64,000 nt of DNA. Origin: an uncultured Oceanisphaera sp. Lineage in GTDB: Bacteria > Pseudomonadota > Gammaproteobacteria > Enterobacterales > Aeromonadaceae. The position numbers and the translations under genes were made by a program. This document shows positions 51,838-60,974 of this stretch, piece after piece. Under the pieces are notes generated by a model that worked only from the letters and a program-made list of their open reading frames with translations, was not told the DNA's origin and searched no databases. The stretch covers positions 177,228 to 241,227 of the forward strand of contig NZ_CANLZU010000002.1 in assembly GCF_947495715.1 (NCBI RefSeq), given 5' to 3'. Numbering within the stretch: position 1 is the stretch's first letter; the number at the start of each line of letters is the position of its first letter.

Positions 51838-53883
51838 TTACTTGATCCGCATGCCGGGCTGGGCGCCGTCGTGGGGCTCGAGGATCCACAGATCCTTGCC
51901 ACCGGGGCCGGCGGCCAGCACCATGCCTTCACTCACGCCGAAGCGCATCTTGCGCGGCGCCAGGTTGGCGACCATGACGGTGAGCTTGCCTTCCAGATCT
52001 TCCGGGGCGTAGGCAGACTTGATACCGGCAAACACCTGACGGGTTTCGCCGCCCAGATCCAGTTCGAGGCGCAGCAGTTTCTCGGCCTTGGGCACCGCTT
52101 CCGCCTTCTTGATCAGCGCCACCCGCAGATCCACCTTGGCGAAGTCATCGAAGCTGATGGTCTCGCCGATGGGGTCATCTGCCAGCGGGCCGGTGACTTG
52201 TTTGACCTGGGCCTGCTCGGCGGCCAGATCTTCCTTCGAGGCTTCCACCATGGCGGCGACCTTGTCGGCGTCGATGCGGCTGAACAGGGCCTTGAACTTG
52301 TTGACGCCATGGCCGAGCAGCGGTTCGTTCACGGCGTTCCAGCTCAGTTCGCAGTTGAGGAAGGCCTCGGCGCGTTCGGTCAGCTTGGGCATCACCGGCT
52401 TGAGGTAGGTCATCAACACCCGGAACAGGTTAATACCCACGGAGCACACGGCCTGCAGCTCGTCGTCTTTGCCTTCCTGCTTGGCCAGTACCCAGGGGGC
52501 CATGTCGTCCACATAGCGGTTGGCCTTGTCGGCCAGCGCCATGATCTCGCGGATGGCACGGCCGAATTCACGCTGCTCGTAAGACTGGCCGATGCGCTCG
52601 GCGGCGGCGGCAAACTCGGCATACAGCTCGGGCTCGGCGCAGTCGGCGGCAAGCTGACCGTTGAAACGCTTGGCAATAAAACCGGCGTTACGCGAGGCCA
52701 GGTTGACCAGCTTGTTGACCACGTCGCTGTTTACCCGGGCCACGAAGTCGTCCAGGCTCAAGTCCAGATCGTCGATGCGGCTGGACAGCTTGGCGGCGTA
52801 GTAATAACGCAGGCACTCGGGATCCAGGTGGTTGAGATAGGTATCGGCCTTGATGAAGGTGCCCTTGGACTTGGACATCTTGGCGCCGTTCACCGTCACA
52901 TAACCGTGCACGAAGATGTTGCTCGGCTTGCGGAAATCGCTGCCTTCCAGCACCGCGGGCCAGAACAGGCTGTGGAAGTAGACGATATCCTTGCCGATAA
53001 AGTGGTACAGCTCGGTGCTGCTGTCCTTGTTCCAGTATTCGTCGAAGCTGAGATCGCCCCGCTTGTCGCAGTAGTTCTTGAACGAGCCCATGTAGCCGAT
53101 GGGGGCATCCAGCCACACATAGAAATATTTGCCCGGGGCATCGGGAATTTCGAAACCGAAGTAGGGCGCATCGCGGGTGATGTCCCACTGATGCAGGCCG
53201 GACTCGAACCACTCGCTCATCTTGTTGGCCATTTCTTCCTGCAGGGCACCGGAGCGGGTCCAGGCCTTGAGCATGCCGCCAAACTGGGGCAGGTCGAAGA
53301 AGAAGTGCTCGGTGTCTTTCATCACCGGGGTAGCGCCGGAGACCGCCGAGCGCGGATCAATCAGCTCTGTCGGGCTGTAGGTGGCGCCGCACACTTCGCA
53401 GTTGTCGCCATACTGGTCTTCCGCCTTGCAGCTGGGGCAGGTGCCCTTGACGAAACGATCCGGCAGAAACATGTTCTGCTCCGGATCATAAAGCTGGGAA
53501 ATGGTGCGGTTTTCGATAAAGCCGTTGCTCTTGAGGCGACCGTAGATCAGCTCGGCAAAGTCGCGGTTCTCTTTGCTGTGGGTCGAGTGATAGTTGTCGA
53601 AGCCGATGTTGAAGCGGTCGAAGTCGGCTTTATGCTCCTGTTGCACGGCGGCAATCATCTGCTCGGGATCGACGCCCAGCTGCTGGGCCTTGAGCATGAT
53701 GGGGGTGCCGTGTGCATCGTCGGCACAGATAAAATGAACCTGATGGCCACGCATTCGCTGATAACGAACCCAGATATCGGCCTGAATGTGCTCCAGCATA
53801 TGGCCAAGGTGGATTGAACCGTTGGCATAGGGCAGGGCGCAGGTGACAAGTATCTTACGAGGTTCGGTAGCCATAATTTCCAT
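51838..53883 (-). CDS. metG: methionyl-tRNA synthetase
   Basis: This 681-residue class I aminoacyl-tRNA synthetase charges tRNA-Met and tRNA-fMet. The HIGH motif appears as [10 protein letters not shown] near residue 22. Knuckles of the zinc-binding domain are [17 protein letters not shown] (about 148-164). KMSKS appears in [11 protein letters not shown] (about 335). The C-terminal EMAP/Trbp111-like domain (about 580-681, with [20 protein letters not shown]) gives the dimeric form, as in E. coli (677). The first codons MEI may be replaced by a start at the next Met (ATEPRK). Divergent from apbC across about 250 bases. Confidence 0.97.
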   Translation of the reverse strand: MEIMATEPRKILVTCALPYANGSIHLGHMLEHIQADIWVRYQRMRGHQVHFICADDAHGTPIMLKAQQLGVDPEQMIAAVQQEHKADFDRFNIGFDNYHSTHSKENRDFAELIYGRLKSNGFIENRTISQLYDPEQNMFLPDRFVKGTCPSCKAEDQYGDNCEVCGATYSPTELIDPRSAVSGATPVMKDTEHFFFDLPQFGGMLKAWTRSGALQEEMANKMSEWFESGLHQWDITRDAPYFGFEIPDAPGKYFYVWLDAPIGYMGSFKNYCDKRGDLSFDEYWNKDSSTELYHFIGKDIVYFHSLFWPAVLEGSDFRKPSNIFVHGYVTVNGAKMSKSKGTFIKADTYLNHLDPECLRYYYAAKLSSRIDDLDLSLDDFVARVNSDVVNKLVNLASRNAGFIAKRFNGQLAADCAEPELYAEFAAAAERIGQSYEQREFGRAIREIMALADKANRYVDDMAPWVLAKQEGKDDELQAVCSVGINLFRVLMTYLKPVMPKLTERAEAFLNCELSWNAVNEPLLGHGVNKFKALFSRIDADKVAAMVEASKEDLAAEQAQVKQVTGPLADDPIGETISFDDFAKVDLRVALIKKAEAVPKAEKLLRLELDLGGETRQVFAGIKSAYAPEDLEGKLTVMVANLAPRKMRFGVSEGMVLAAGPGGKDLWILEPHDGAQPGMRIK

Positions 53884-54135
53884 TCTGTTGAGTCAATTAC
53901 ACGGGACAGAGCATGTTACCCGAGTTTTTTTCGGTTATACACACTTTGGCCGCTTTTTCCGGCCCAAAGCGCCCGGCCTCGGGTTTTGTCCTTGTCGGCT
54001 CCGGTATGTGGCCGACATGCATCCGGCCATATGCGACAAAAGGCCGGCAAAGCCGCATATCGCCTCGGCTCGGCGTTTCACCGCTGCGGGCTTTTTGGTA
54101 GAGTGCAGAACAGATTCATCAGCAGGCAACACAGC

Positions 54136-55209
54136 ATGAATAATGAACACATTAGTGCCCGGCTGGCCCAATTTCGGCCTTCGCACTGGGCAAAGGATCC
54201 GGTCAGTGCCGGTTTTGTTCGTGGCGTGACCCGGTCGCAGGATATTCTGACGGTGTCGCTGGTACTGCCTTTTGTCGATTATCGGCTGGAAACCGAGTTG
54301 CAGGACCTGGATGCCGACCTGTGCCGGTTGAGTGGTGCCGGCAGGGTACGCTGGCAGTTGAGTCAAGATGTAGCGACCCTGGCCTGCGCCAACGATGCCC
54401 AGGCCGTGCCGGGAGTACGCAATATTATCGCGGTGTCGTCCGGCAAGGGCGGGGTCGGCAAGTCCACCACGGCGGTGAACCTGGCGTTGGCGCTAAGCCG
54501 GCTCGGCGGCCGGGTGGGCATATTGGATGCGGATGTGTATGGCCCTTCTATTCCGATGATGCTGGGGGTAGCCGACGCCAGGCCCGAAAGCGACGACGGC
54601 AAGACCATGGCGCCGGTGCCGGCGCACGGCATCAAGGCCAACAGCATCGGCTTTCTGGTGGGGGCCGAGGATGCCACCGTCTGGCGCGGGCCCATGGCCA
54701 GCAAGGCGCTGGCACAGATATTGCGCGAGACTCGCTGGGGCGATCTCGATTACCTGGTGGTGGATCTGCCGCCGGGTACCGGTGATATTCAGATTACCAT
54801 TGCCCAGCAGGTGCCGACCACCGGCGCCCTGGTGGTGACCACACCGCAGAACGTGGCGTTGGCCGATGCCGTCAAGGGCATCAACATGTTCCGGAAGGTC
54901 AATATTCCGGTGCTGGGGGTGGTGGAAAACATGAGCTATCACCAGTGCAGCCAGTGCGGCCATCAGGAAGCGTTATTCGGTGAAGGTGGCGGCCTGCGGG
55001 TATCAAGCCAGCATCAGGTGCCGCTGCTCGGTCAGTTACCGCTGGATGCGACTATCGGCCGGCAGATGGACCAGGGTACCCCAACCCTGATTGCCGAGCC
55101 TGAAGGCGCCCTGACCAATCTTTATCTGAACATCGCCGCCCGGGTGGCGGCGGGGCTTTATTTTAGCGGCAACATCATTCCCACCCGCCTTTATACCCGG
55201 CAGGTTTAA
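54136..55209 (+). CDS. apbC: iron-sulfur cluster carrier protein ApbC (Mrp)
   Basis: This 357-residue P-loop ATPase of the Mrp/NBP35 family delivers 4Fe-4S clusters to target proteins. A small N-terminal MIP18-like domain (about 1-85) is followed by the deviant Walker A motif VSSGKGGVGKSTTAVNLALA. GPSIPMMLGV, DLPPGTGDIQIT and the cluster-binding CxxC in YHQCSQCGHQEALFGEGGG come next. Length is close to E. coli Mrp (369). ATG 54136 is chosen from the family N-terminus. It is divergent from metG, a gene order common in gammaproteobacteria. Confidence 0.95.
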   Translation: MNNEHISARLAQFRPSHWAKDPVSAGFVRGVTRSQDILTVSLVLPFVDYRLETELQDLDADLCRLSGAGRVRWQLSQDVATLACANDAQAVPGVRNIIAVSSGKGGVGKSTTAVNLALALSRLGGRVGILDADVYGPSIPMMLGVADARPESDDGKTMAPVPAHGIKANSIGFLVGAEDATVWRGPMASKALAQILRETRWGDLDYLVVDLPPGTGDIQITIAQQVPTTGALVVTTPQNVALADAVKGINMFRKVNIPVLGVVENMSYHQCSQCGHQEALFGEGGGLRVSSQHQVPLLGQLPLDATIGRQMDQGTPTLIAEPEGALTNLYLNIAARVAAGLYFSGNIIPTRLYTRQV

Positions 55210-55305
55210 TCGCATCACTGCCACGCAGGCGCGCCTTGTTCGTGCCGCCAGACGGCAAGGGCCGTCGCTGCCGTGGTGGGATCACCATTGAGTTAAGGAG
55301 TTTTC

Positions 55306-55887
55306 ATGCGTCTTTGTGACCGGGATATCAAGCGTTATCTGGCCGAGGGTCTTATCCAGATCAGTCCCGAGCCGGAGCCGGAGCGGATTAGTGGTGTCAG
55401 TGTCGATGTGCTGCTGGGCAACGCATTTCGCGTGTTTCAGGATCATACCGCGCCCTATATCGAGCTGAGCGGACCCAGTGCCCAGGTGTCCGAGGCCATC
55501 AACCGGGTAATGAGTGACGAGATTGTCATTCCCGATGGCGAAGCCTTCTTTCTGCACCCGGGCGAGCTGGCGCTGGCGGTAACACTTGAATCTGTCACCC
55601 TGCCCGATAATATTGTCGGCTGGCTGGACGGCCGCTCTTCTCTGGCGCGGCTCGGGCTCATGGTGCACGTGACGGCACACCGCATCGATCCGGGCTGGTC
55701 CGGACGCATCGTGCTGGAATTCTACAACAGCGGCAAACTGCCGCTGGCGCTGCGCCCGCGTATGGTGATTGGCGCGCTCAATTTCGAAACCATGTCGGGG
55801 TCGGCCGAACGGCCTTACATGAGCCGTGCCAGCGCCAAGTACAAGTCGCAGCAAGGCGCGGATGCCAGCCGTATCAATCAGGACTAA
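55306..55887 (+). CDS. dcd: dCTP deaminase
   Basis: This 193-residue trimeric enzyme converts dCTP to dUTP for thymidylate synthesis. Signatures are [15 protein letters not shown] at the N-terminus, [35 protein letters not shown] with the active-site Arg and Ser, and [15 protein letters not shown] with the catalytic Glu. Length equals E. coli Dcd (193). AAGGAG lies 6 bases before the ATG. It lies 96 bases downstream of apbC in the usual order. Confidence 0.97.
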   Translation: MRLCDRDIKRYLAEGLIQISPEPEPERISGVSVDVLLGNAFRVFQDHTAPYIELSGPSAQVSEAINRVMSDEIVIPDGEAFFLHPGELALAVTLESVTLPDNIVGWLDGRSSLARLGLMVHVTAHRIDPGWSGRIVLEFYNSGKLPLALRPRMVIGALNFETMSGSAERPYMSRASAKYKSQQGADASRINQD

Positions 55888-56164
55888 CCCCTGCGGGGAG
55901 CTGTAAGCCATAAGCTGTCAGCTTTAAGCGGTGGTGTTTGTAGAATTTGAGCCGTGTCTGTTTGGGCGGCGTTGGCTGTGAAATGGATTCCGGCTCGTGG
56001 GCCGGAATGACTGCATAAGGCCGTCACTCCGTGCCGAATCAAGTAACGTCATGCTGAACTCGATTCAGTATCAGCACGGCGAGGCCGGAGTCCATGGCGG
56101 CTTGCACTGCCTCACATGCCGCAAAGCAGATGGGTATTAAACGTATAAAAAACGGGAAACAATA
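55888..56164. repeat. intergenic repeats between dcd and the AsmA gene
   Basis: Contains AGCTGTCAGCTTTAAGCGG (about 55913-55931), also seen inverted near 51300 and 51820. A palindromic block with GGATTCCGGCTCGTGGGCC and GTCATGCTGAACTCGATTC follows (about 55983-56100) and is related to the GTCATCC family. No gene. Confidence 0.6.
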
Positions 56165-58096
56165 ATGAAAAAACTACTCTACGGCGTGGCGGCGTTGCTG
56201 CTGTTATTGCTGCTCGCGCTGGTGATTCTGACCCGGGTGGTGGATACCGACAGAGTCAAGCGGGTGCTGATCGAGCAGACCCGGGAAAAAACCGGCCGCA
56301 CCCTGGTGATCAACGGCGACCTGAGCTGGCGCTTTTTCCCCTCTATCGGCTTTACTCTCAACGACGCTGCCTTGCTCAATCCGCCCGGCTTTGCCGCCGG
56401 TAATACCCTGTCTGTCGGTGAAATCAGCCTGGACGTGGCGCTGAAGCCGCTGTTCGATAACCGGCTGGAGATCGGCGAAGCGGTGCTGGGCAATGCGCGT
56501 CTGCATCTGATCACCCGCGCCGATGGGGTCAGCAATATCGACGATCTGCGTACCCTGTCTACCACGACGTCCACTACCGGCGGCTCGAATGAGCAGACGG
56601 AAACGGATGGCGGCGGCGAGCCTCGTCAGCCGATGAGCATCAGCCTGGCCGGTGTGCAGGTGGTGGATGCCGAAATCGTGGTACAGAACGAAGCGAATAA
56701 TACCCTGACCCGCCTCAACCGGGTCAACGTCAAGCTCGACGAGTTTGCTCCCGGCAAGGCGGTACCCCTGAGTCTGTCCGGTAATCTGTTCAGTGACGAG
56801 GTACAGGCCAATATGGATGCCACCGGTCAGTTGTGGCTGGCACCGGAATTCGACCGCCTGCGACTGGATGATCTCAAGCTCGACCTCGATGCCACCGGCC
56901 GTGCCATTCCCGGTACCAAGCAGCTGCGGCTGGAAGGTAACCTGGCCTATGTACTGGATCGCAAACTGGCCGAGTTCAGCGACATGACGCTGAAACTGGG
57001 ATCGCTGGATGCAACGGGTGAACTATCGCTGCGCCATAGTGCCATTCCCGAGCTGCACTTCAACCTGAACACGGCGCTGTTGGATGTGGATGCGTTGCAG
57101 GCCGAATGGCGGTCCACGCCGGTCGCGGCGACCGCCGATGAACCGGTGGTCAGTGCGGCGGCGCCGGCGTCGACACTGCCTTCTGCCAGTGCGGCCGATG
57201 AGCCGGACCTGTCGGCGCTCAAGAGCATCAAGGTTGAGGGCCGGCTGGCCGCCGACAAGGTGCTGGCGCAGGGAATCGAGCTGGAGCAGCTTGATATCAA
57301 GGTCAACATCGATCAGGGCAAGGTAAAGCTCGATCAGGTGCAGGCCCGGTTATATGAAGGCAAGATTGAAGCCAGGGGCGAACTGGACGTCAATACCGAT
57401 CCGGTGCGTTTTCGCGTACAGAAAACGCTGACCGGGGTTAATGCCCGTGAGCTGCTGACCGCAGCGGCGGGTATCGACTATCTGGAGGGGCGGGCGGATT
57501 TGACGTTTGACCTGCGTGGCAGTGGCCTGACCAGCGATGTCATCAAACGCAGCGTAAAGGGAACCTCCGCGCTTAAAGTGGCCGATGGCGCCCTGAACGG
57601 GGTGAATATCGCGGCGCTGATCCGTCGGGCCCACGCCAGGGTAAAGGGGCTGCCGTTGCCGGCGGAAGAGGCCGTCGAGAAAACCGACTTCAGCGCCCTG
57701 ACCGCCGATTTTGCCATCGGCAAAGGCCGGGTAAGCACCGAGAACCTGTATATGGCGTCCCCCTTGTTGCGCATCGATGGCGAGGGAGAAACCAACCTGC
57801 TTGACGAGTCGCTCGATGTGTTGCTCAACACCGCCATCGTCGGTAGCCTCAAGGGCCAGGACGGGGAAGAGTTGAGCGAGCTGAAGAACATCATATTGCC
57901 GGTACGCATCAGCGGCAGTTACCAGCAGCCGAAGTACAGCCTGGATCTGCAGCAGGTGTTCGACCTTTACCTGCGTGAAAAGGCCGACAAGGAAGCGGAG
58001 CGAGTCAAGCGCAAGCTCAACGAAAAGTTGGGTGATGAGCTGGGTGATAAGCTCGGCGATAAACTGCCGGGCCTGCTCGACAAACTGGGTCTGTAA
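56165..58096 (+). CDS. AsmA-family protein
   Basis: This 643-residue protein has one N-terminal membrane helix (about residues 4-22) and a large periplasmic beta-rich body. The N-terminal AsmA signature is TLVINGDLSWRFFPSIGF with LNDAALLNPPGF. The C-terminal DUF3971/AsmA_2-like part has YLEGRADLTFDLRGSG and SLKGTSALKVADGALNGVNI. AsmA-like proteins are related to VPS13-type lipid-transfer proteins and affect outer-membrane lipid homeostasis. The C-terminus has an unusual run of charged heptads (ERVKRKLNEKLGDELGDKLG). Confidence 0.92.
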   Translation: MKKLLYGVAALLLLLLLALVILTRVVDTDRVKRVLIEQTREKTGRTLVINGDLSWRFFPSIGFTLNDAALLNPPGFAAGNTLSVGEISLDVALKPLFDNRLEIGEAVLGNARLHLITRADGVSNIDDLRTLSTTTSTTGGSNEQTETDGGGEPRQPMSISLAGVQVVDAEIVVQNEANNTLTRLNRVNVKLDEFAPGKAVPLSLSGNLFSDEVQANMDATGQLWLAPEFDRLRLDDLKLDLDATGRAIPGTKQLRLEGNLAYVLDRKLAEFSDMTLKLGSLDATGELSLRHSAIPELHFNLNTALLDVDALQAEWRSTPVAATADEPVVSAAAPASTLPSASAADEPDLSALKSIKVEGRLAADKVLAQGIELEQLDIKVNIDQGKVKLDQVQARLYEGKIEARGELDVNTDPVRFRVQKTLTGVNARELLTAAAGIDYLEGRADLTFDLRGSGLTSDVIKRSVKGTSALKVADGALNGVNIAALIRRAHARVKGLPLPAEEAVEKTDFSALTADFAIGKGRVSTENLYMASPLLRIDGEGETNLLDESLDVLLNTAIVGSLKGQDGEELSELKNIILPVRISGSYQQPKYSLDLQQVFDLYLREKADKEAERVKRKLNEKLGDELGDKLGDKLPGLLDKLGL

Positions 58097-58335
58097 CCGA
58101 CCTGCCGATTGCCGTCGTTTTGGCCATGCTCACGCCCTGTGAGCTTCCTGAAGGCCAAAGCGACGGTTTATTTACTTCCTCTTTCGATATTCCCTTTTCA
58201 TTTTACCTTTACGACTATCACCAGCGAGCACCTCGCCGTATGGTCGTTTTTAGCGCCTGTTTACGATCTCCTTATATTAATCTGTCAAACTAACTGATCT
58301 GGTTGGCTGCCCTGTAAGGTTGAGCGAAGGGTGTC

Positions 58336-58352
58336 ATACCAATCCCACTAAA
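58336..58352 (-). repeat. short dispersed motif TTTAGTNNGATTGGTAT, copy 3
   Basis: Reads ATACCAATCCCACTAAA on the plus strand, the inverse of the copies at 18919 and 36009. Confidence 0.7.
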
Positions 58353-58382
58353 CAAATGATCTATTCCATTTTTGTATAAAAG

Positions 58383-58650
58383 TCGAACAAAGGGCCTGCT
58401 CCCCCGACTCGCCGTGAATCCCTCCCTGGAGGCTCAGCCGCGCCATCCGTGGCGCGAATGGTCGGCTGAGCAGATCCCTTTGTCCTCCTTGATGCACCGG
58501 AGTTGCCTGTTAGCGCCGTCTACAGACAGCTCGATGCTCGAGAAGAGGTAACAGAGATCGACTCCCACGGCCGTGAAATGCCAGGGACGGCATTTCCGAG
58601 CTTACAGGGAAGTACTTGTAGCGTGTCGTGGGAGGTGGCTGTGTTGCCTC
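58383..58650. repeat. dispersed long repeat, CAGCGTGTCGG family, copy 3
   Basis: Longest copy: GGGCCTGCTCCCCCGACTCG, GGAGGCTCAGCCGCGCC, GTCGGCTGAGC, a second inner palindrome (GGGACGGCATTTCC), then TACTTGTAGCGTGTCG and GGTGGCTGTGTTGCCTCTG. Block order matches 9385-9540. Confidence 0.7.
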
Positions 58651-58790
58651 TGATCTCAGATTTAAATTAATGATCAGATCTTTATTCAAATTGGTGTCAC
58701 TTGAAAAGGTCGAAAAACAGGCTCTGAGTGTCTGGATGGTGAGCATAGGCAACATTTAAATAATGAAAATAATAATATATTTTCAATAAA

Positions 58791-58809
58791 TCATGAATTA
58801 TATTCATGA
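58791..58809. promoter_or_regulatory. MetR-type box before the LysR regulator gene
   Basis: TCATGAA (58791-58797) and TTCATGA (58803-58809) are perfect inverted arms. The core TGAA-N5-TTCA matches the MetR consensus. It ends 29 bases before the regulator start, in a position suited to autoregulation. The bases from 58784 to 58798 are identical to 59784-59798. Confidence 0.75.
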
Positions 58810-58838
58810 AATTGAGTGCTAAAGACCGGAGTTAAATC

Positions 58839-59723
58839 ATGTTGGAGCGGTTTCACCTTGAAGTACTGGCAGCAATAAAAGAGCAGGGAACCTTAACCCA
58901 GGCTGCGGAATCGTTGAATTTATCCCAGTCTGCATTGAGTCACAGCATCAAAAAACTGGAAGGTCAGATCAAAACATCTGTTTGGCAAAAAGAAGGCAGA
59001 AACTTGCGCCTGACCAATGCGGGTGAGCACATTCTGACGCTTGCCGGTCGGGTATTGCCGCAATTTAAACACACCGAACTTCTATTGTCTCAGATGGCGA
59101 AAGGTGAAATGGGTTCACTTCGCATCGGCATGGAATGCCACCCTTGCTATCAATGGCTGTTAAAAGTGATTGAGCCTTATCTTGAAAAGTGGCCAAACGT
59201 TGATATTGACGTCAAGCAGGAGTTTCAGTTCGGTGGTCTGGGTGCCCTGCATAGCTATGAAATAGACATCCTGGTCACGCCTGATCCCTTGTATAAACCC
59301 AAGCTGACGTTTATACCGGTATTTGACTATGAACATCGGCTCGTTGTTTCATCATCTCACCCCCTTGCCATGCAAAGCTCGATCATGCCGGAACAGCTGA
59401 ATGAAGAAGTGTTATTTAGCTATCCGGTAGAGCCCGAGCGGCTGGATATCTACAGCCAGTTTTTAAACCCCGCAAAATGCACGGTCAAAAAACACAAGAC
59501 AATCGAGACTACGGAAATCATGTTGCAAATGGTGGCAGCAGGCAGAGGCGTCTGTGCATTGCCTGGTTGGTTAGTGGATGAATTCGCCAAAACAATGGCC
59601 ATTAAAAGCCTTCGGTTCGGTCAAGATGGGATTAAAAAGCAGATTTTTTTGGGAATGCGCAAAGGCGAAGAACAGATCAATTACCTGAGTGACTTCGTTG
59701 CTCTGGCTCAGAACATTCGGTAA
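58839..59723 (+). CDS. LysR-family regulator, MetR-like
   Basis: This 294-residue transcription factor has an N-terminal winged helix-turn-helix (about 1-60: TLTQAAESLNLSQSALSHSI) and a periplasmic-binding-protein-like effector domain (about 90-290). The effector domain follows MetR closely in SLRIGMECHPCYQWLLKVIE and in the overall length (MetR about 300-317). MetR activates methionine-synthesis genes and responds to homocysteine. Upstream of it and of mesX lie palindromes of MetR-box form. GGAG precedes the ATG. It is probably the dedicated regulator of the mesX-mesD genes. Confidence 0.9.
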   Translation: MLERFHLEVLAAIKEQGTLTQAAESLNLSQSALSHSIKKLEGQIKTSVWQKEGRNLRLTNAGEHILTLAGRVLPQFKHTELLLSQMAKGEMGSLRIGMECHPCYQWLLKVIEPYLEKWPNVDIDVKQEFQFGGLGALHSYEIDILVTPDPLYKPKLTFIPVFDYEHRLVVSSSHPLAMQSSIMPEQLNEEVLFSYPVEPERLDIYSQFLNPAKCTVKKHKTIETTEIMLQMVAAGRGVCALPGWLVDEFAKTMAIKSLRFGQDGIKKQIFLGMRKGEEQINYLSDFVALAQNIR

Positions 59724-59793
59724 CAACTCGGTGGCGAGTGTCTCCAAAGCCGGCACTCTGCTTGCCGGGTGAGCCTTGCCTTACAATAAATCA

Positions 59794-59806
59794 TGAATAC
59801 TGTTCA
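59794..59806. promoter_or_regulatory. MetR-type box before mesX
   Basis: TGAATACTGTTCA fits TGAA-N5-TTCA. It is preceded by the same CAATAAATCATGAAT word (59784-59798) as the box before the regulator. It lies about 140 bases before the mesX ATG. A partial site, TTCATGAA, follows at 59834-59841. Confidence 0.7.
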
Positions 59807-59946
59807 TCTATTGATGAGATAAAATCATTTTTGTTCATGAAATGGGCCCTGTATAACATACCTAGGCTTAGCTCTAGATGTCTGGACTTCCAGAACGGGC
59901 AGGGAACAGATTCAGGCTTTATCTCAACAAATGGATGAACAACATT

Positions 59947-60927
59947 ATGAGTAACGACGTCAAATTTGCTGTAAACAGCATTGCTTTCGATGAAAATTAT
60001 CAACCCGCAGACAGTACGCGTGCCACGACCAACTTTGCCAACCTGGCCAGGGGAGAGAGCCGCCAGGAAAATCTGCGCAATGCCTTGACGATGATTAACA
60101 ATCGTTTCAATGCTCTGGTAAATTGGGATAACCCCAAAGCAGACCGTTACTCCGTTGAGCTGGAAATAATTTCTGTTGATATGGATATCGACAATGAAGG
60201 CAAGGCGCATACCTTTCCTACTATTGAAGTGCTGAAAACCATTATTGTTGATCACAAAACCAGGCAACGCACAGAAGGCATTGTAGGCAATAACTTCTCC
60301 TCTTATGTTCGGGACTATGACTTCAGCGTTTTGTTGCTGGAGCACAACAAGGGCAAACCCGGTTTCAGCATTCCGGAAAACTTTGGCGATCTGCACGGCA
60401 AGCTGTTCAAGCGCTTTGTGAACTCGAGCACCTATCAGCAGCATTTTGCCAAATTGCCGGTGATCTGCCTGAGTGTTTCCGATAACAAGACCTATCACCA
60501 GACGGAAAATCATCACCCCATATTGGGTGTCGAGTATCTGCCCAATGAAACCTCTTTAACGGAGCAATACTTCAAGAAGATGGGCCTGAAAGTTCGCTAC
60601 TTTATGCCACCGCACAGCGTTGCACCTCTGGCCTTTTACTTTTTTGATGACTTGCTGAACGATTATACGAATCTTGAGCTGATAAGTACCATCAGCACCA
60701 TGGAAACGTTTCAAAGAATTTATCGGCCTGAAATATATAATGCCAACGCTGTGGCAGGAAAAATATATAAACCTAATCTGAAGAACGCAGATCATTCATT
60801 AACTCGGATTGTTTATGATCGAGAAGAGCGTAGCCAGCTGGCCATTAAGCAGGGCAAACTGGCCGAAGAGAACTTTATCAAGCCATACAAGGCGATTCTT
60901 GAGCAGTGGTCTGCCAACTACGCCTGA
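59947..60927 (+). CDS. mesX: DUF1852 protein, methionine synthase partner MesX
   Basis: This 326-residue cytoplasmic protein belongs to DUF1852: start MSNDVKFAVNSIAFDENYQP, then DSTRATTNFANLARG, ICLSVSDNKTYHQTENHHP and LGVEYLPNETSLTEQYF. DUF1852 genes sit next to core-MetE genes. From published genetics on folate-independent methionine synthases they are named mesX, needed with MesD for methionine synthesis in the presence of oxygen. The chemistry of MesX is not established to my knowledge. The ATG at 59947 gives the family length; the ribosome-binding site is poor (GGATG). mesD follows after 47 bases. Base composition is lower in GC than the flanking genes. Confidence 0.88.
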   Translation: MSNDVKFAVNSIAFDENYQPADSTRATTNFANLARGESRQENLRNALTMINNRFNALVNWDNPKADRYSVELEIISVDMDIDNEGKAHTFPTIEVLKTIIVDHKTRQRTEGIVGNNFSSYVRDYDFSVLLLEHNKGKPGFSIPENFGDLHGKLFKRFVNSSTYQQHFAKLPVICLSVSDNKTYHQTENHHPILGVEYLPNETSLTEQYFKKMGLKVRYFMPPHSVAPLAFYFFDDLLNDYTNLELISTISTMETFQRIYRPEIYNANAVAGKIYKPNLKNADHSLTRIVYDREERSQLAIKQGKLAEENFIKPYKAILEQWSANYA

Positions 60928-60974
60928 TAATAAAACAAGCGCCTGAACATTAACGAGAACAGAAACCGGTATTT

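Larger units (their letters stand above)
58097..58838. other. 742-base intergenic region before the methionine cassette
   Basis: The left part carries a short dispersed motif (58336-58352) and a large repeat copy (58383-58650). The right 100 bases become AT-rich and hold the regulator promoter and a MetR-type box. No frame has a ribosome-binding site or family resemblance. Confidence 0.7.

Noticed and set aside
51871..53817. 648-codon frame on the plus strand
   Set aside because: Exact antisense shadow of metG; composition typical of reverse-complemented GC-rich codons.
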